DNA from: Perilla frutescens
Lineage: Eukaryota; Streptophyta; Magnoliopsida; Lamiales; Lamiaceae
Direction: 5' to 3'
NCBI GenBank assembly: GCA_026008535.1
Contig: BRKX01000004.1
Coordinates: 29,082,501 to 29,146,500 of the forward strand
DNA: 64,000 nt
Shown: positions 47,272 through 59,329 of the stretch, one piece after another
Position numbering within the stretch: the first letter of the stretch is position 1
How the letters are laid out: the number at the start of each line of letters is the position of its first letter
Translations under genes and position numbers: made by a program
The notes under the pieces: model-generated
What the model saw: only the letters and a program-made list of their open reading frames with translations
Database searches by the model: none
Told to the model about the DNA's origin: nothing

Positions 47272-48717
47272 TGTTGGGGTTTTTTTGAATTACGCCCCAC
47301 AGGATCTAATCGGATAATCTATTAATATTATTAGCATGCATATCATGATTTTATGTGTGAGTTTATTAAACATGCCATGTTGAATATTCATGTAAGACAG
47401 TCGAATAACACACAACGGAAATTACGATTCGACAGAACTACTTACAATGTTTGTAGGGTTGACCACAAGATTACAGATCTAATCTCGTTACTATAGTAGA
47501 ACCGATCGAACGGCCTCCTTCTTCACTGTAGTCGACACCTAGTAGAGCTGCAGTGATACTCCCCGATCTTCTACCATATTCTCGATACCCGTTTAGATGT
47601 AAAGTGGGCTACAAACTACTAAACTATGTATGAATAACATAGGAAATTAAGTGAATTGAGAGGGGCTGATCGTGTACTGTAAAATACACACCTCCTCTCT
47701 CTATTAATACTGAGGGAGGCGTGTACTGTGTGCCCTAACCCTGATGGGTTTGGGCCTCTCCACTTATTCCATTCCCACAGTCCATTAAGGTATTAATTGG
47801 GCTACAGTAGGGATATGGAAGAATATTAAATTGGCCCACTAATTTATTTAATAACTAATATCTAATACATAGGATATAATTAAATAAATTAAGTGTTATT
47901 TTTTATTCCACTAAAGAAATAACACTGACCTACCAATTTAATACATTTTACTCAATGCATTCTTCTTTAGTCCAGCCATTCCCCATGTTTAAGATATAAT
48001 GTCCATTAATTAATTATGTAAGCTCTGAAAGCTTATAATTAATTAATTCTTCCATTCCTAGAGCAATACCACACAAGTTTTACCATGTACGGAATAAATT
48101 CCACCTGCAGGGTTTTACATGTACTTGTGTTTACTCAAGGGGACATCATCAACCTGGCGCACCAGGACATGGTGACCAAACACAGTGCATGACCCATCAT
48201 GTGCGAATATGTTACTGCCCAAAATATTGAGATTATTGACTCTATCAAGAATCTCACCAATTGATAAATCAAAGCAATAATCATAACACACATATGTCCG
48301 CCACTGTGCAAGGCTTAAGAACCCGAATTCTGTGGATCTTTATTCTCTTTCTTTAGGGTCAGACTAGAGAATAGTATCCTATCGCAATCCTCCTCAATAC
48401 ACGCATCAGTGTATTAAAATAATCAGTTAGTCAAGATAAACTAACTATCAGATTATTCTACAGCCTACAATGGTTGGTTCAGGACCATCTAAATTGCGAG
48501 CTTTTTAATATTTTGCAAGGAACCCAATGATATGATCTTCACCGTGTGTTTACCCACACCATATAATCTACAATGCAAGTATAAGGAAACATGCACATAT
48601 AAACGTATAACATATTAAATAGATACACAAATAGTGACTACACTAATAATCAATCTATATCGTTAAAAACATTGTTAATAGTATACAAAGACAAGCTTTC
48701 AGTATACAATCCTAACA
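47272..48717 (-). repeat. 5' LTR of the full-length family-B element
   Basis: 1446 bp, TGTTGGGGTTTTTTTG...CAATCCTAACA, closely matching 36566-37992, including CTATTAATACTGAGGGAGG and ACACACATATGTCCGCC. Confidence 0.92.
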
Positions 48718-50075
48718 GCATTAACTCCTTAGTGATCAAAAGACCACAACCTGATAACGCGAAAGTTACAACCTATAGATATGAGTATGTGAGGGGATTA
48801 CCTAGCAGTGACTCTCCATAGATCCATAGATATGATTCATCTTTAGTGATTCGAAAGTCATAACATGATAATGTAATAACACTGTTCCTTGAGCTTAATA
48901 TCTTGCTTACCACTAGTAAAATCTCAACATTCAATTCTCAACATTAAATCTTCAACATTCAATCTGGCTAGCCTGGATCATAGCCTAGGTCTAATTCCTC
49001 AATCAATACCATAGCTTCATTTCCTATAAGAGATACTATAATCAACCTACAAGTCATCATTCATCTAAACAACATTTTCTCATCAACAATATCAATACCA
49101 AAGTTAACTTATGATCATGATCATCTATGTCTCATATCAATCAACTATATGATATCACATCATACTAGCATTCATTATATGACATGCTCAAGAGCTCAAA
49201 TAATAATTTAAATTATCATATCCCATAGCATAATATTTTCCTTATATAGAGACCAATCATGTAGAGCATAAAAATATTTAATTGGATATTTCATCTTGCC
49301 CTAACATGCTTCTGGAGCTCACTAACTCAAACCATAGATAGGTATAGTATCACCCACCACGATGACGAGCAGGTAGCGGCACGAAAACTTAAGAAAAATC
49401 TTCTTTTCTCCTAGCAGGCTTTGCGGGCCCTACAAGGATCGATCTTCAACTTAGATAAACTACCATATTTTTCGGGATTAAATATACTATAATTGGAGCT
49501 ATTATTTAATTTTATTCTTTTCAAAAATAGATTGCACGACTCTAGAGATCTCGTATAATTTCGACACTGAAGGAAATAAATTCCAAAAATTCATTCTTGA
49601 TTTAATGGCACCAACTGAGTTGACAGAGGCCTCTTTCCATAACTTATCATTTTACTCAAATTTTCTTAGATCTACACCACGATACTTTTTAACCGCTCAA
49701 AAATTACGAAAATAATCATGCACGACCCCACCTATATATTAATTAAAGTTTACGATTTTCAGAATTTTCTGAAATCACATGCTTTCTGTATAAAAATAAC
49801 TGCTTAAATTAAATAATTGAAATTATTCAAAACTCGTCCCGAGATTATAAAACATGGTAATTTTATAGGAAATAATTTTTGAAGCAACTTTCTAGAAGAA
49901 AGTTTTCTATTTGAAGGCCCGAAATGAGCGAAAATGGGCAAAAATGAAACTAATCGGTGCCCCCCATTCATACACATTTTTCGGTGATTTGGCCGGTTTC
50001 GGGCACCGGACGATAATTGGCTCAACATATGAAATGAAGTACTATTTAAAATACACGACATATTAAAATTTCAGC
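48718..50075 (-). mobile_element. Ty3/gypsy LTR fragment (minus strand), right piece
   Basis: The complement matches the LTR at 59366-62463 near 61200-61320 (GAAGCATGTTAGGGCAAGATG..ATATCCAAT against GAAGCATGTTAGGGCAAAATG..ATATCCAAT) and continues the piece at 36280-36565. The outer end near 50075 has no TGTAACACC start, so that end is lost or too diverged. Confidence 0.65.
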
Positions 50076-50084
50076 TTAAAAGGA

Positions 50085-50755
50085 TAAGAAATGGACTAAG
50101 ACGAGATGTCGAAAGCGGCATTGCGGCGATGGTGATTTCCGGCGCTGAGATCATATTTTGCTACTTTACCATTATACCCACTATGTTTCTTGCTATTATG
50201 ATGGCTTATGGTATTTTGTTGCTTCGATTTTACCTATGATTCCACTACTCTGATTATGAACGATTGTTGACTTCTTAGTTAGCATATTTCATATGCTTAA
50301 CTATATAATTAATCTAAGGGGAGGAAGCAACACCTTTTGATATTCATATATGCTTATTTATATTTTGCACATGAAAATGTTTTACTTGTTAAACATGTTT
50401 ATTTTGCTCACTTTTAGTTAACCTATTGCGATTTTTAAGTTGTTTTCTTGCTTCTATCCCATGAATATACAGTAGAATTTATTTACCTCTGACCTATTAG
50501 TGGGTCTTAGTTGTTATGACCTATAAAGAGGTCTTGTTTATTTGAAGGGTCAAAATCCTATCTATTAACTATTGAATTCTGTTTAAGTTTTGATTGACCT
50601 AGAAATAGGTATTCTTTGACTTGATTGAATCATTTGACTCCTTTGATATATTGAAAAACGTGGATTCCTTTCAGTTATAAGGTGATGCTGCCTAAATTTT
50701 TGAGGTGCTAAGTTAGTTCAATTCTCGAAACATCCCCTGGATTTCCAATTAAACT
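50085..50755 (+). mobile_element. Ty3/gypsy LTR fragment (plus strand), 3' part
   Basis: Opposite orientation to the preceding piece. Matches the downstream part of the same LTR type: GACGAGATGTCGAAAGC against GAGATGCCGAGGC, CTACTACTCTGAT-like, and GACCTATTAGTGGGTCTTAG against GACCTATTAATGGGTCCTTG. It ends where SIRE gag resumes. Confidence 0.55.
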
Positions 50756-50767
50756 ACTTTTTTCCTT

Positions 50768-51676
50768 CTATTTTTCCACATAATGTTCCCATCCTAATTT
50801 TTTGGACCGGGCTATTAAAAAGTCATTGATATCATCATCATCATCTGATTCCTGATTGATGATAAAAGGATCAGTATGAGATACTTGTTTCTCTCTGGCT
50901 GTAAAGGCATTGGCTTCATCTTCTGAATCTGATTCACTAGAGCTCGATTCTTCTTCACTCATTGAAGTATTATAGCTCTTCTTCTTCTTCAGAGTGTTGG
51001 TACATTCTCTTTGAATATGTCCACAGCCTTCACATTCTCTGCACTTTATTCCTTTGCCTTGCTCTTCATCTTGATCAGAGTTGTTCCTATTGGAAGACTT
51101 ATAAGGGAACTGCTTTCTATTATTATTTTTGTTGAAAGATAGATTTGCAGCCTTTTTCAACATGTTTATGAAATTCTTGGTCATTAGAACCATATAATTC
51201 ATCAATTCTTCATTAAGAACATCTTTATGAACTTTTTCATGAACCTTTTATGAGGTTTCAGCTTTTATGGCAATTTCTTTACCTTTCTCCATGTATTTGT
51301 CTTCCTCAAGATTCATCTTAAAAATTCTGATAGATCTTATTAGTTCATCTAGCCTCATGCTTCTTATGTCCTTGGCTTCTTCTATGATAGCAACCTTGTA
51401 GGCAAATCTTTTTGGTAAAGACCTTAAGACTTTCCTCACCAGCTTCTCATATGTCATGACTTCTCCTAATATAAAACTCTCATTGGATATACTTCTCAAT
51501 CGAGCGTTGAACTCTCCAATAGTTTCAGAATCTGCCATTCTCAAATTCTCAAATTTGGAAATAATATTCTTAAGTCTTGAAAGTCTGACAGTGTTGGTTC
51601 CTTCAAAGGTTGTCTTCAATATATCCCATGTAGCTTTTACGGTCTCACATGTTGAGATTAGACTGAATGACTCCAC
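50768..51676 (-). pseudogene. gag of the SIRE-like element
   Basis: Two frames. 51248-51676: copia gag core (STCETVKATWDILKTTFEGT, RLKNIISKFENLRM, LRSLPKRFAYKVAIIEEAKD, RLDELIRSIRIFKMN). 50768-51205: NLSFNKNNNRKQFPY, a CCHC knuckle CRECEGCGHIQRECTN, then an acid/Ser-rich tail (EEESSSSESDSEDEANAFTA) and a short poly-Asp run. A stop lies at 51248-51250 between them. The N-terminal part to about 51980 is decayed. The frame ends at 50768 shortly before the gypsy fragment. Confidence 0.88.
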
Positions 51677-52014
51677 ATCGACAGTGAAGAATATGGCGTT
51701 AAGAGCTTTGGCATTAGCATTGAACCATCTCTTTTGTGAATCAGTCTCGTCCTTCTTTGGAATGGGAGTGTACTTGTCATCCTTGGCAACTATAGGTTGA
51801 ATCTACCCTTCTGTGACACTCTTCCACGCTTGATCATCGATGGATTTGAGAAAAGCATACATCTTTGCTTTCTAGTATGGATAGTTACCGCCTTCTAGAA
51901 GTGGTGACCTAGCTGTGGAACCTCCTTCTTTTATAGAACTCATGGCATTAAAACCAAATACTTCACACCGAGATGTACTTCCAGTAATCTTTTTGTTTGA
52001 ACATAAAACGACCT

Positions 52015-52026
52015 GCTCTGGTGCCA
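52015..52026 (-). other. Primer binding site of the SIRE-like element
   Basis: Minus strand TGGCACCAGAGC followed by AGGT, two changes from the usual TGGTATCAGAGC; two bases inside the 5' LTR. Confidence 0.7.
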
Positions 52027-52028
52027 AT

Positions 52029-52562
52029 TGAAAGTGCACACCCTGTGTGATATGTATCTATCTGCAAAACATTCATAGAAAAGGACATGAACATTGTAGA
52101 ATGATGTTCACAATAATGTTCAAGAATATTATTATGAACTTAATATAATTTGCAGAATATAAAGCACATAGAAGATTGGTAACCCTGTTTGATCAATCAA
52201 TCTACGTCAGGGGGACTTGTCAAGTTCATGGAAAATAATTCACTACTCCGGTGTCACGTTTACTTAAGATATTATATGACGCTGACCTCCTATCACTCGA
52301 AACATATTCTACCCATACACCTCTTTCATTGAATTAAATCATGAGATTCCCTCACAACCTAGATGTCTAACTTATCTAGTTCCTACAGAAAATCTCTCCC
52401 GAGACTCCTTTCGACAGAGTATGAAAAAGTATGTTTCAATACACGATAACTTGAACACTAATCTCTAGTCTAAATCACAATCGAAACTATATGGCTCAAA
52501 ATGGTTAGAGCTCTTTAAGATAATCTGTGCAATTCTTCTTTTCGGTGTCTCCTAACATGTAT
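52029..52562 (-). repeat. Truncated 5' LTR of the SIRE-like element
   Basis: Aligns with 19601-20135 and then stops at about CCTAACATGTATG, where the next LTR (TGTTAAACTGAG) begins. The missing 775 bp are not seen in the rest of the window. Confidence 0.85.
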
Positions 52563-52563
52563 G

Positions 52564-53940
52564 TGTTAAACTGAGATTTTATACTAGTAAATGTGCTAGT
52601 TAACCTTCTATTTTCTAAAAATTTTTATATCTCAGTTTATGCAATTTTGACATGTTCTTTTAGTTTTGTTTTGTTAAGTAGTTTTCCAGGTTTAGTCTCA
52701 TTTTGGATGAATTTAGCATTTTGGAAATAGAGAGAAATATTGAGAAGGTGTGATGAAGATCAAAATTCTAGAAACGACAGAAAATGAGCACAAGGATGAG
52801 TCGCAGTCTCAGTCGTGATGGGACCGACTGTGAATAAAATCGCTAACCGCCATGAGTCAGACCCTATAAAGGTCGTGATTGGGGGGTAGTTCTTTGGTTC
52901 ATTCGTGATCTGGATTGCGACTGTCCATGTGGTCACAAATGAATTGCTAAGTGGCACCACGTCGGGTTAGCAAGCTGGATCGCGACCGACGTGGTCACGC
53001 GCGAACTCGCGACTACATGTCGGAATCTAATTTTGCTTACTTGTCTAGTTGTGGTATAAATAGGGAATTTTGGGTTAATTTAACCTAACTTTGAACATTG
53101 GTAGAAGAGGGAATTGAGAAGACCAATTGGAAGAAGGGAGAAGAAGCTATTGCACAATCCATCTCATTGGCATAAGTTGTTCTAGATTTCATTATTTTAC
53201 TCTTCTCATAGATAGTTATGATTCGGATTAGATTATTGTAATGATTGTTAAGTCGTCATATTCTAGGGTTTGTCATGCATTTGAGATTTTGTGATTGAAA
53301 TGGTTATTTTGTTACTTTCTTGAATTATTTACACATCTCTATGCTTTAATTTATCTGTTGTATTTGATTGGCCATTAAATGCAATTGAGTAATTGATTAT
53401 TGATCGCTTGATAAAGGTTGAATAATTGATGGATCGGAGATGTGTAACACACAATTTAGCAAATTGAGAGATTGGTAGATTGAGTGTGGATAATTTGATC
53501 TATAGGGTAATAGTAGTTAGAATACAATTTGGCATCGAAAGATAAAAATTGAAACCTTACTATTCGCTTAGAATTTATTCGATAGGAAAATGCTAAGTAG
53601 TTTGTGATCGTCTTATAATCCATAGAATTAAAATAGGTTTAAGATAATTATTCATGACATTGTCCAAATGTATTTCAAATCCTAGAATTTTTTTCTATCT
53701 TTGATTCAAAAGTCTAAATTGATCTTGAGTTTAGTTTTTACGTATTTTTATTCCATTTTTTTATTATTTCATATCAAAATATTTCACTTTGAGTTCTCTA
53801 GATAAAGTTTGATAATTTAGTAGAATAACTAGTGAAAATTGATTTTCTAGTCTCCGTGGATATGAGTTTGCTCACTGTAGTTACTATAAACTACCCTGTA
53901 CACCTGCAGGTTGGTTTTCAGTGAATAAAAACACCGAATA
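52564..53940 (+). repeat. 5' LTR of an Athila-like gypsy element
   Basis: Bounded left by the broken SIRE LTR and right by a tRNA-Asp-type primer site; about 1375 bp. TATA box GGTATAAATAGGG at about 53054. A segment with many GCGAC / GTCGC words (about 52800-53010) precedes it. Exact ends are uncertain by a few bases. Confidence 0.7.
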
Positions 53941-53946
53941 AGTTTT

Positions 53947-53959
53947 TGGCACCGTTGCC
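53947..53959 (+). other. tRNA-Asp-type primer binding site
   Basis: TTTTTGGCACCGTTGCCGG; the usual Athila/Tat form is TGGCGCCGTTGCC, so one G of the CG is changed to A. Confidence 0.8.
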
Positions 53960-54098
53960 GGTGACTAGCTTAAATTGAAGATATTATTTATTTTAATTGG
54001 TGAGTATTAGTTTAGAGTGTAAATATAGTTGGTTTTATTATTTTTTTTCTGTTTTTATTATATTGTTCATTGATTCTTTTTGTGTTAGCTGATAGTGT

Positions 54099-55443
54099 AT
54101 GAACCTGAGATCAAAGGGAAGAACAGAGTTAGTGCCTTTTGACCTGAAGATTGAAGCTACTGTAAGGAAAAAGAATGCAACACGAAAGTATGTTGAGAAG
54201 ATGGCCGCTAACGGAGGGGATGAAATGGAGGCTATGAGAACAGAGATGGAAGCTTTGAGGGCAATGTTGGAGCAACAACAAAATAACAATAATCAACCTC
54301 CACCGGTTGTCCCATCATCGATAAGAGAGGCTTTGGAGCCTCAAGTTAATGATCATTTCGGGGGATTGAGAATGCCAGCAATTAATGCTAACAATTTTGA
54401 ATTGAAGCCGTCATTAATGTCCATGGTTCAACAGAACTAATTTGGAGGTAGTACAATTGAGGATCTAAATGCACACCAGGCGCAATTTGTTGAAGTGTGT
54501 GACACTATCAAGATGAATGGAGTACCAACTAACATCATATGACTTCACCTATTCTCTTTCTCACTGTGAGATAAGGCAAAGTTATGGTACTTTTCCATTG
54601 ATGTAGATGCCGCTCGCACATGGAATGATTTGTGCTGGAAGTTCTTGACAAAGTATTATTCTCCAAGCAAGATTTTGAGAATGAAGAATGAGATCACGTA
54701 ATTCAAACAGTTTGATCAAGAGGTGTTGTATAAAGCTTGTGAGAGATTTCGAGATTTAATTTAAAAATGTCCAAGACATGGATTTGGAGTTGACCAACAA
54801 GTTTGTTATTTTTATAATGGCTTGATGGATAGTACCAGAGATCGAATATATGTTGCCACTAGCGGGGCTTTGTAGAAATAACAGCGGATGATGCTACAGA
54901 GTTGATAAAGTGGATGGCTGCAAATAGTGCTCGGTGGCCGACCTAAAGAAATTATGTGAGGAAAGTTGCTGAAATTGCTACTTTTAATGATAATCTGAAG
55001 AAGTTGATAGCTCAGATGTCAACAATGGCCAAGGCCATTACTATGCTATCAAAAAATACCATGACATCATCAAAAGGTGGTTCAAGTCAAGTAGCAATAG
55101 TGCAAGATGATTCAGAGGATGTGAATTATATACAAGGTCAGGGCTTCAACAATAATTATAGGACAAATCAGGGAAACAATCAATATGGGAATCGAGCTCC
55201 AGAGTGAATGAGCTATCGAAATCTAAATAATTTTCAATAGCTGTCCCCTAGATTTTTAACTACTAATGGTGTTATCAATGAGGGTAAGAAGCTGGATTTG
55301 GAGAACATCCTGGGATCATTTATGCAAGCCACTAAGCAGAGGATGGATACGGAAGCGGCTAAAGTGGATAACTTGTCTATTTCTGTTAACAAGTTTTCCA
55401 TAAATATTGGAGCTCAGATGAAGTCTTTGGAGATGCAGATGAG
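54099..55443 (+). pseudogene. Athila-like gag
   Basis: Begins MNLRSKGRTELVPFD at 54099, then a coiled stretch (MEAMRTEMEALRAMLEQQ), FGGLRMPAINANNFELKPSL, MVQQN-stop-FGG, GVPTNII-stop-LHLFSFSL-stop-DKAKLW, TWNDLCWKFLTKYYSPSK and VCYFYNGLMDSTRD. Then a frame change near 54880 and MSTMAKAITMLSKN, GFNNNYRTNQGNNQYGNRAPE-stop. The wording is that of Athila gag. Stops include CAA to TAA (54438), CGA to TGA (54540, 54567), TGG to TGA (55205) and CAG to TAG (about 55239), judged by family consensus. Split at 55443 by a solo LTR; the frame resumes at 57308. Confidence 0.85.
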
Positions 55444-57307
55444 TGTTTAGTGTTTAATTGTGCTATTTATTTTATTATGTTTAGTATTTATTTTGTGATT
55501 TTTATTTTACTTTTAGGAGTAAATTATGTGTGTTTTTTTACTTTATTGCTCTAATGGTGGATAATGCCAAGTTGTACAAAAACTTGAGCTTTTTAATTGC
55601 AAATTAGGAACTTTTCGGCATTATGGTGATAGGTGAAATAGGCAAAGAAATTGCACCCGGTTGGCAAGGAATTAAAATCTGGAAACAAAGGAAAAAGGAG
55701 TTAATTGGCACTGGATTGCACTTGAAATACACTTGAGTGCACTCGGAATGGACCACGGAGTGGAGGACCTGGCCCGGCCACAACCGCCCCACAGCCAAGC
55801 CCAGCAGCCCGGCGGCGCCAAGCAGCCCCGTGGCACTCCAAGGCCTTCGGCCTTTGGGCAGCCCGCCGGGGCTCTCCTCAAAATCATGGTGCCCGCCGGC
55901 GCTTTGCAGCCCGCCAGCGCACGGGCTGCTATCTCCTCTTCCGGGTCCAATTTTCCCCCATTTTTGTGCAATTCCATTCCCTTTCTACTATTTTGCACTC
56001 GATATTTTGTTTAATTAGGAACCTTCTTGCATTTTTAATTCCTAGAATTTGTAGCTTATTATTACCTAAACCTCTAGAGTGGACTTTTTGGCACCAAATC
56101 TTCCACAAAATCCCCTTCATTAATTGATCCCTTACCATCACTCCCATCAACTTTTCTCTCTCACCCACTCCCCTCCTACTTCTCTACGTTTTTCATCACA
56201 AGAAAAGGGGGGATTTGGAATCATCTATCATTGACCCATACACACCACCACTCACTCTTCTTCACCACTCTCCACCTCCATTTTCTCTCTACACACACAC
56301 TACATACACTAAATCTCTACACTACCATTTCTCACCATTTTCACCATCATCACACTCACCAAAGAGAAGAGGAGAAAAGGAAAAAGAAGAGAAACAAGCC
56401 AAGAAAGAAGAAGAGAAGACGAGAAGGAACCGACGTCGAGCTATCCGCGGAAGCTAAGTTCGAAGGAGGTTTCCCTTTGTATTTTCTTTGTATTTCTTGG
56501 ATATTTTGTGGAGATTTATTCCAAACTCTTGAAGGATATATGATATTGTAGAAGTTATTTTCATTTACATTTGATTTATGAGATGATGTTCTTCTATAGT
56601 ATTTGCATATTTTTGAGCATGTTTAGTGGCTAATCTCTCTATTAGGGGGTAGAGAATCGATGTGTTTTTGATCTATGCTTGTTCTTGTTGATTGTTGTGG
56701 TTGGAATCGTGCTTTTTCATGTTTAGGTACTTGATCACTACTTGAACATTGATAGGATTTAGAGGAGTCTTGATTATGAATCTAAATCTAGAAATTGGTT
56801 CCTTCGACATTAGGTGGATGGGGTTCCTAAGCCTAACATGTTAATCTTGCTTGTATGATATAGCTAAGAGAGGTTTAACGGATAGACGGTGACAGTAATT
56901 GAAGTTAAACTAATCAGAAGGGTCTATTGTATTTGTGAGAGTAGCATTATCAACTTGAATAAAGCATAGTGATAAAACCATTAAGAGAATCTACACCTTA
57001 ATACCTTAATCCAACTTATTTCCTCCAATCTTGATTCAATTTGTGTATTTGCATTTAATCGTCTTGCTTAATTGTCTATTTTGAATTCCTAGCATAATCA
57101 TCATCAAACCCTAGAATATTATTTTAGTTATTTTGTTGAAAGCATGTATAGCTTTAGATAATTCCTTCCTATAAAGTCTTTCCTGAGAGATCGACTCGGG
57201 TTAAGCTTATTGCTTCTACAATTGACCCCGTCCAATTGCGGGTGTGGTCCTAAGTAGTTGTCTAGTGAGCATAAACCGGAAATATAAGTGTAAATTTAGA
57301 CCCAACA
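55444..57307 (+). mobile_element. Solo LTR of a gypsy-type element, ATGAG target duplication
   Basis: 1864 bp, TGTTTAGTGT...GACCCAACA, flanked by perfect ATGAG (55439-55443, 57308-57312). Removing it rejoins the Athila gag frame in phase (SLEMQM to QIAKVV). It has no internal region, so it arose by LTR-LTR recombination. Holds a GC-rich block (55740-55960) and a C/T- then A/G-rich block (56215-56450). ORFs inside are not genes. Confidence 0.93.
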
Positions 57308-57312
57308 ATGAG

Positions 57313-57865
57313 CCAAATTGCTAAAGTAGTAAGCAGTCAGCAGCAGAGAGGGCAATTTCCCAACAATACGGAGGTGAATCCTAAGGAACAATGTCAAGCT
57401 ATACAGTTGCATAGTGGGAAGTAACTTGATGAGCTAGTAGTTCCTAAGAAAGTTAATGAAAATGAGGCACAAGTGAGTAGTCCAGAGTCTGAAGAGAAGG
57501 AAGATGGAGAGAGTCAAGAGAAACAGAAAAATGCTATGGATGAAGTTAGTCCATTGGAGACCAAGTACGTACCTCTGCCTAAGTACATTCTTCCATTACT
57601 GTTTCCTCAGAGGTAAAAGAAGCAAGCTAAGGATGTACAATTTGCCAAGTTCTTAGACATATTCAAGAAGTTGTCGATAAACATCTCATTTGCTCAGGCT
57701 ATTGAGCAAATGTCAAATTATGCGAAGTTCTTGAAGAACATTGTGGCTAAGAAGAGGAGGATTGAGGATTACGAGACCACAAACTTAATAGAAGAATGTA
57801 GTGTAATTCTCCAGAGGAAGTTGCCCCAGAAGTTGAAGGATTTGGGGAGTCATACTATTGACAGC
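57313..57865 (+). pseudogene. Athila-like gag/protease junction, continued
   Basis: Continues the frame after the solo LTR: QIAKVVSSQQQRGQFPNNTE, VNPKEQCQAIQLHSGK-stop-LDEL, an acid linker (SPESEEKEDGESQEKQKN), YVPLPKYILPLLFPQR-stop, FAKFLDIFKKLSINISFAQA, MSNYAKFLKNIVAKKRR, LQRKLPQKLKDLGSHTID. This matches the spacer leading into Athila protease. It stops where the next LTR begins, before the protease active site. Confidence 0.85.
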
Positions 57866-59323
57866 TGTGTATTTTACACAACATTTGGATATGAATTGAT
57901 GCTCTTTATTATATGAAGTTGTGTATTTTATATAGCTTTAGTGCTTATATTGTGAGCATTTGGAGTTTTTGATGTGTTTTCTAGTTTTGCAGTAATTATT
58001 CTGATTTGACTACGTGTTTGAAGCAAAATGAACAAATATGGTTAAGAGGAGTTAAAGAGGTGTCTAATTGGGCTCTTAGGCTTAATTAGATACTATATTG
58101 GAGCCTAATGGACTGGATTAAATGATTGAAGCCCGAAGAAATTGGAAGCTTAGTGCAAAAGGAAGTCAGGTAGACCCGAAAAGTGCCGGTCGACCCAATC
58201 CAGTGTAAAACACAAAGGGATGGGTCAACTCGACCCAACTTACCTGGGTCGACCCTATGTAAAACAACCCCTTTGGGTTGACCCGGCCAACTCGGTCAAC
58301 CCACATATGCGGGTCTGCGAGAATTGATTTTTTCCACTCTAACTCGGGGTTTTTGACCTAGATATAAAAGCCTCAAATGATACACATGAAAATATACTAG
58401 AATACTTGGAGATAGATAGAGAGAGACGACTTTGGAGACCAAGGATTTGAGGAGAAGCACTAGACATTCGAGTGAAGTCAACTAGGTTGATAGAGACAGA
58501 GTACCGTTGCAATGAAGATAAGACTATTGGATTACCTCGTCTTTTTTGGCTTTTCTTTCTTTATTATCATGAATACTTATACTCTAGCTTCTGTTGTTTA
58601 TTTTACCATGTCTAGCTAAACTTCTAGCTAGGTTTTAGGGATTGGATATTATGGATTTTTATATATGATTCGATTGCTTTTCTTCCTACTATGTCTCGGG
58701 ATTTGATTTCTATGATTTATTTCATATCTTGTATGAATGCTTGATCACCATTTATGCATGTTAGTCATTAATTTGATGTACCGACCAAAGAATAATTAGT
58801 GATGGAAAGATAGAAATCAGATTATATATGCTTGGAAGGACTGACCAAGTGAACAAGTATCACATAGGGTTGAATAGATCTTCGTGTGCTAGATCAGGAC
58901 TAATGATATGTGTGAAGAACTGACCACGGTGAAGTACATACTCTTATATCTATGTTATGGTATATGTTTTAAAAGGCTTCCTGATAACAAGCTAGTGATC
59001 CCCACCATTAATAGATTAAAGACAAGGGTCGGGTTGAGAGAGTCAATGATTGTATTAATTGATATAATAAATCTAATATCCCTAAAATCTAGGTTTTCCC
59101 ATATCTGTTTATTTGCGTATTTAATTATTGTATTTCATTATTTTATGTTATTTATTTATGTTCCCTATATGCATGTTAATTTGTGACTAGATATTAAGTG
59201 AGTGCTTGAGTTTAAGAGTCAGTGAGTACAGTCTTTGTGGGATACAATACTCTTGCTCATCTATATATTGCAACTACATCGTGCACTTGCGGTACATGTT
59301 ATTTGTTAATAAATAACGTGTCA
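57866..59323 (+). repeat. LTR of a second Athila/Tat-like gypsy element
   Basis: Left limit uncertain (TGTGTATTTTA at 57866 or its repeat at 57911); right end GTGTCA just before a tRNA-Asp-type primer site. TATA as GATATAAAAGCC near 58362. A segment of GGTCGACCC / GGTCAACCC words lies at 58185-58305. Only about 42 bp of internal sequence follow before the next LTR. Confidence 0.7.
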
Positions 59324-59329
59324 AGTTTT

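Larger units (their letters stand above)
36566..48717 (-). mobile_element. Full-length copia family-B element (with a gypsy insertion)
   Basis: Minus-strand element: 5' LTR 47272-48717, primer site 47258-47269, leader, gag 41423-42100, gag/pol 38069-41344, 3' LTR 36566-37992. The left LTR lacks its first 18-20 bp at the outer edge, so no target duplication can be read. It interrupts a gypsy LTR (36280-36565 and 48718-50075) and is itself interrupted by 42324-45822. Several stops and one frameshift; not autonomous. Confidence 0.9.
19601..52562 (-). mobile_element. SIRE-like Ty1/copia element, fragmented by nested insertions
   Basis: Minus-strand element whose parts lie in the right order but are scattered. 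3' LTR 19601-20909, polypurine tract, 3' ORF (21.3-22.2 and 26.2-26.6 kb), pol (26.9-30.5 kb), coiled-coil part of gag (36138-36265), gag with CCHC knuckle (50768-51676), primer site (52015-52026), truncated 5' LTR 52029-52562. The two LTRs align over about 530 bp. A long gag with several knuckles, a coiled coil and an ORF after pol is typical of SIRE/Maximus elements. It is the oldest element of its block, since all others interrupt it. Confidence 0.85.

Noticed and set aside
55733..56018. Overlapping GC-rich ORFs on both strands
   Set aside because: They lie inside the solo LTR, have biased Pro/Ala/Gly composition from high GC, and show no domain.
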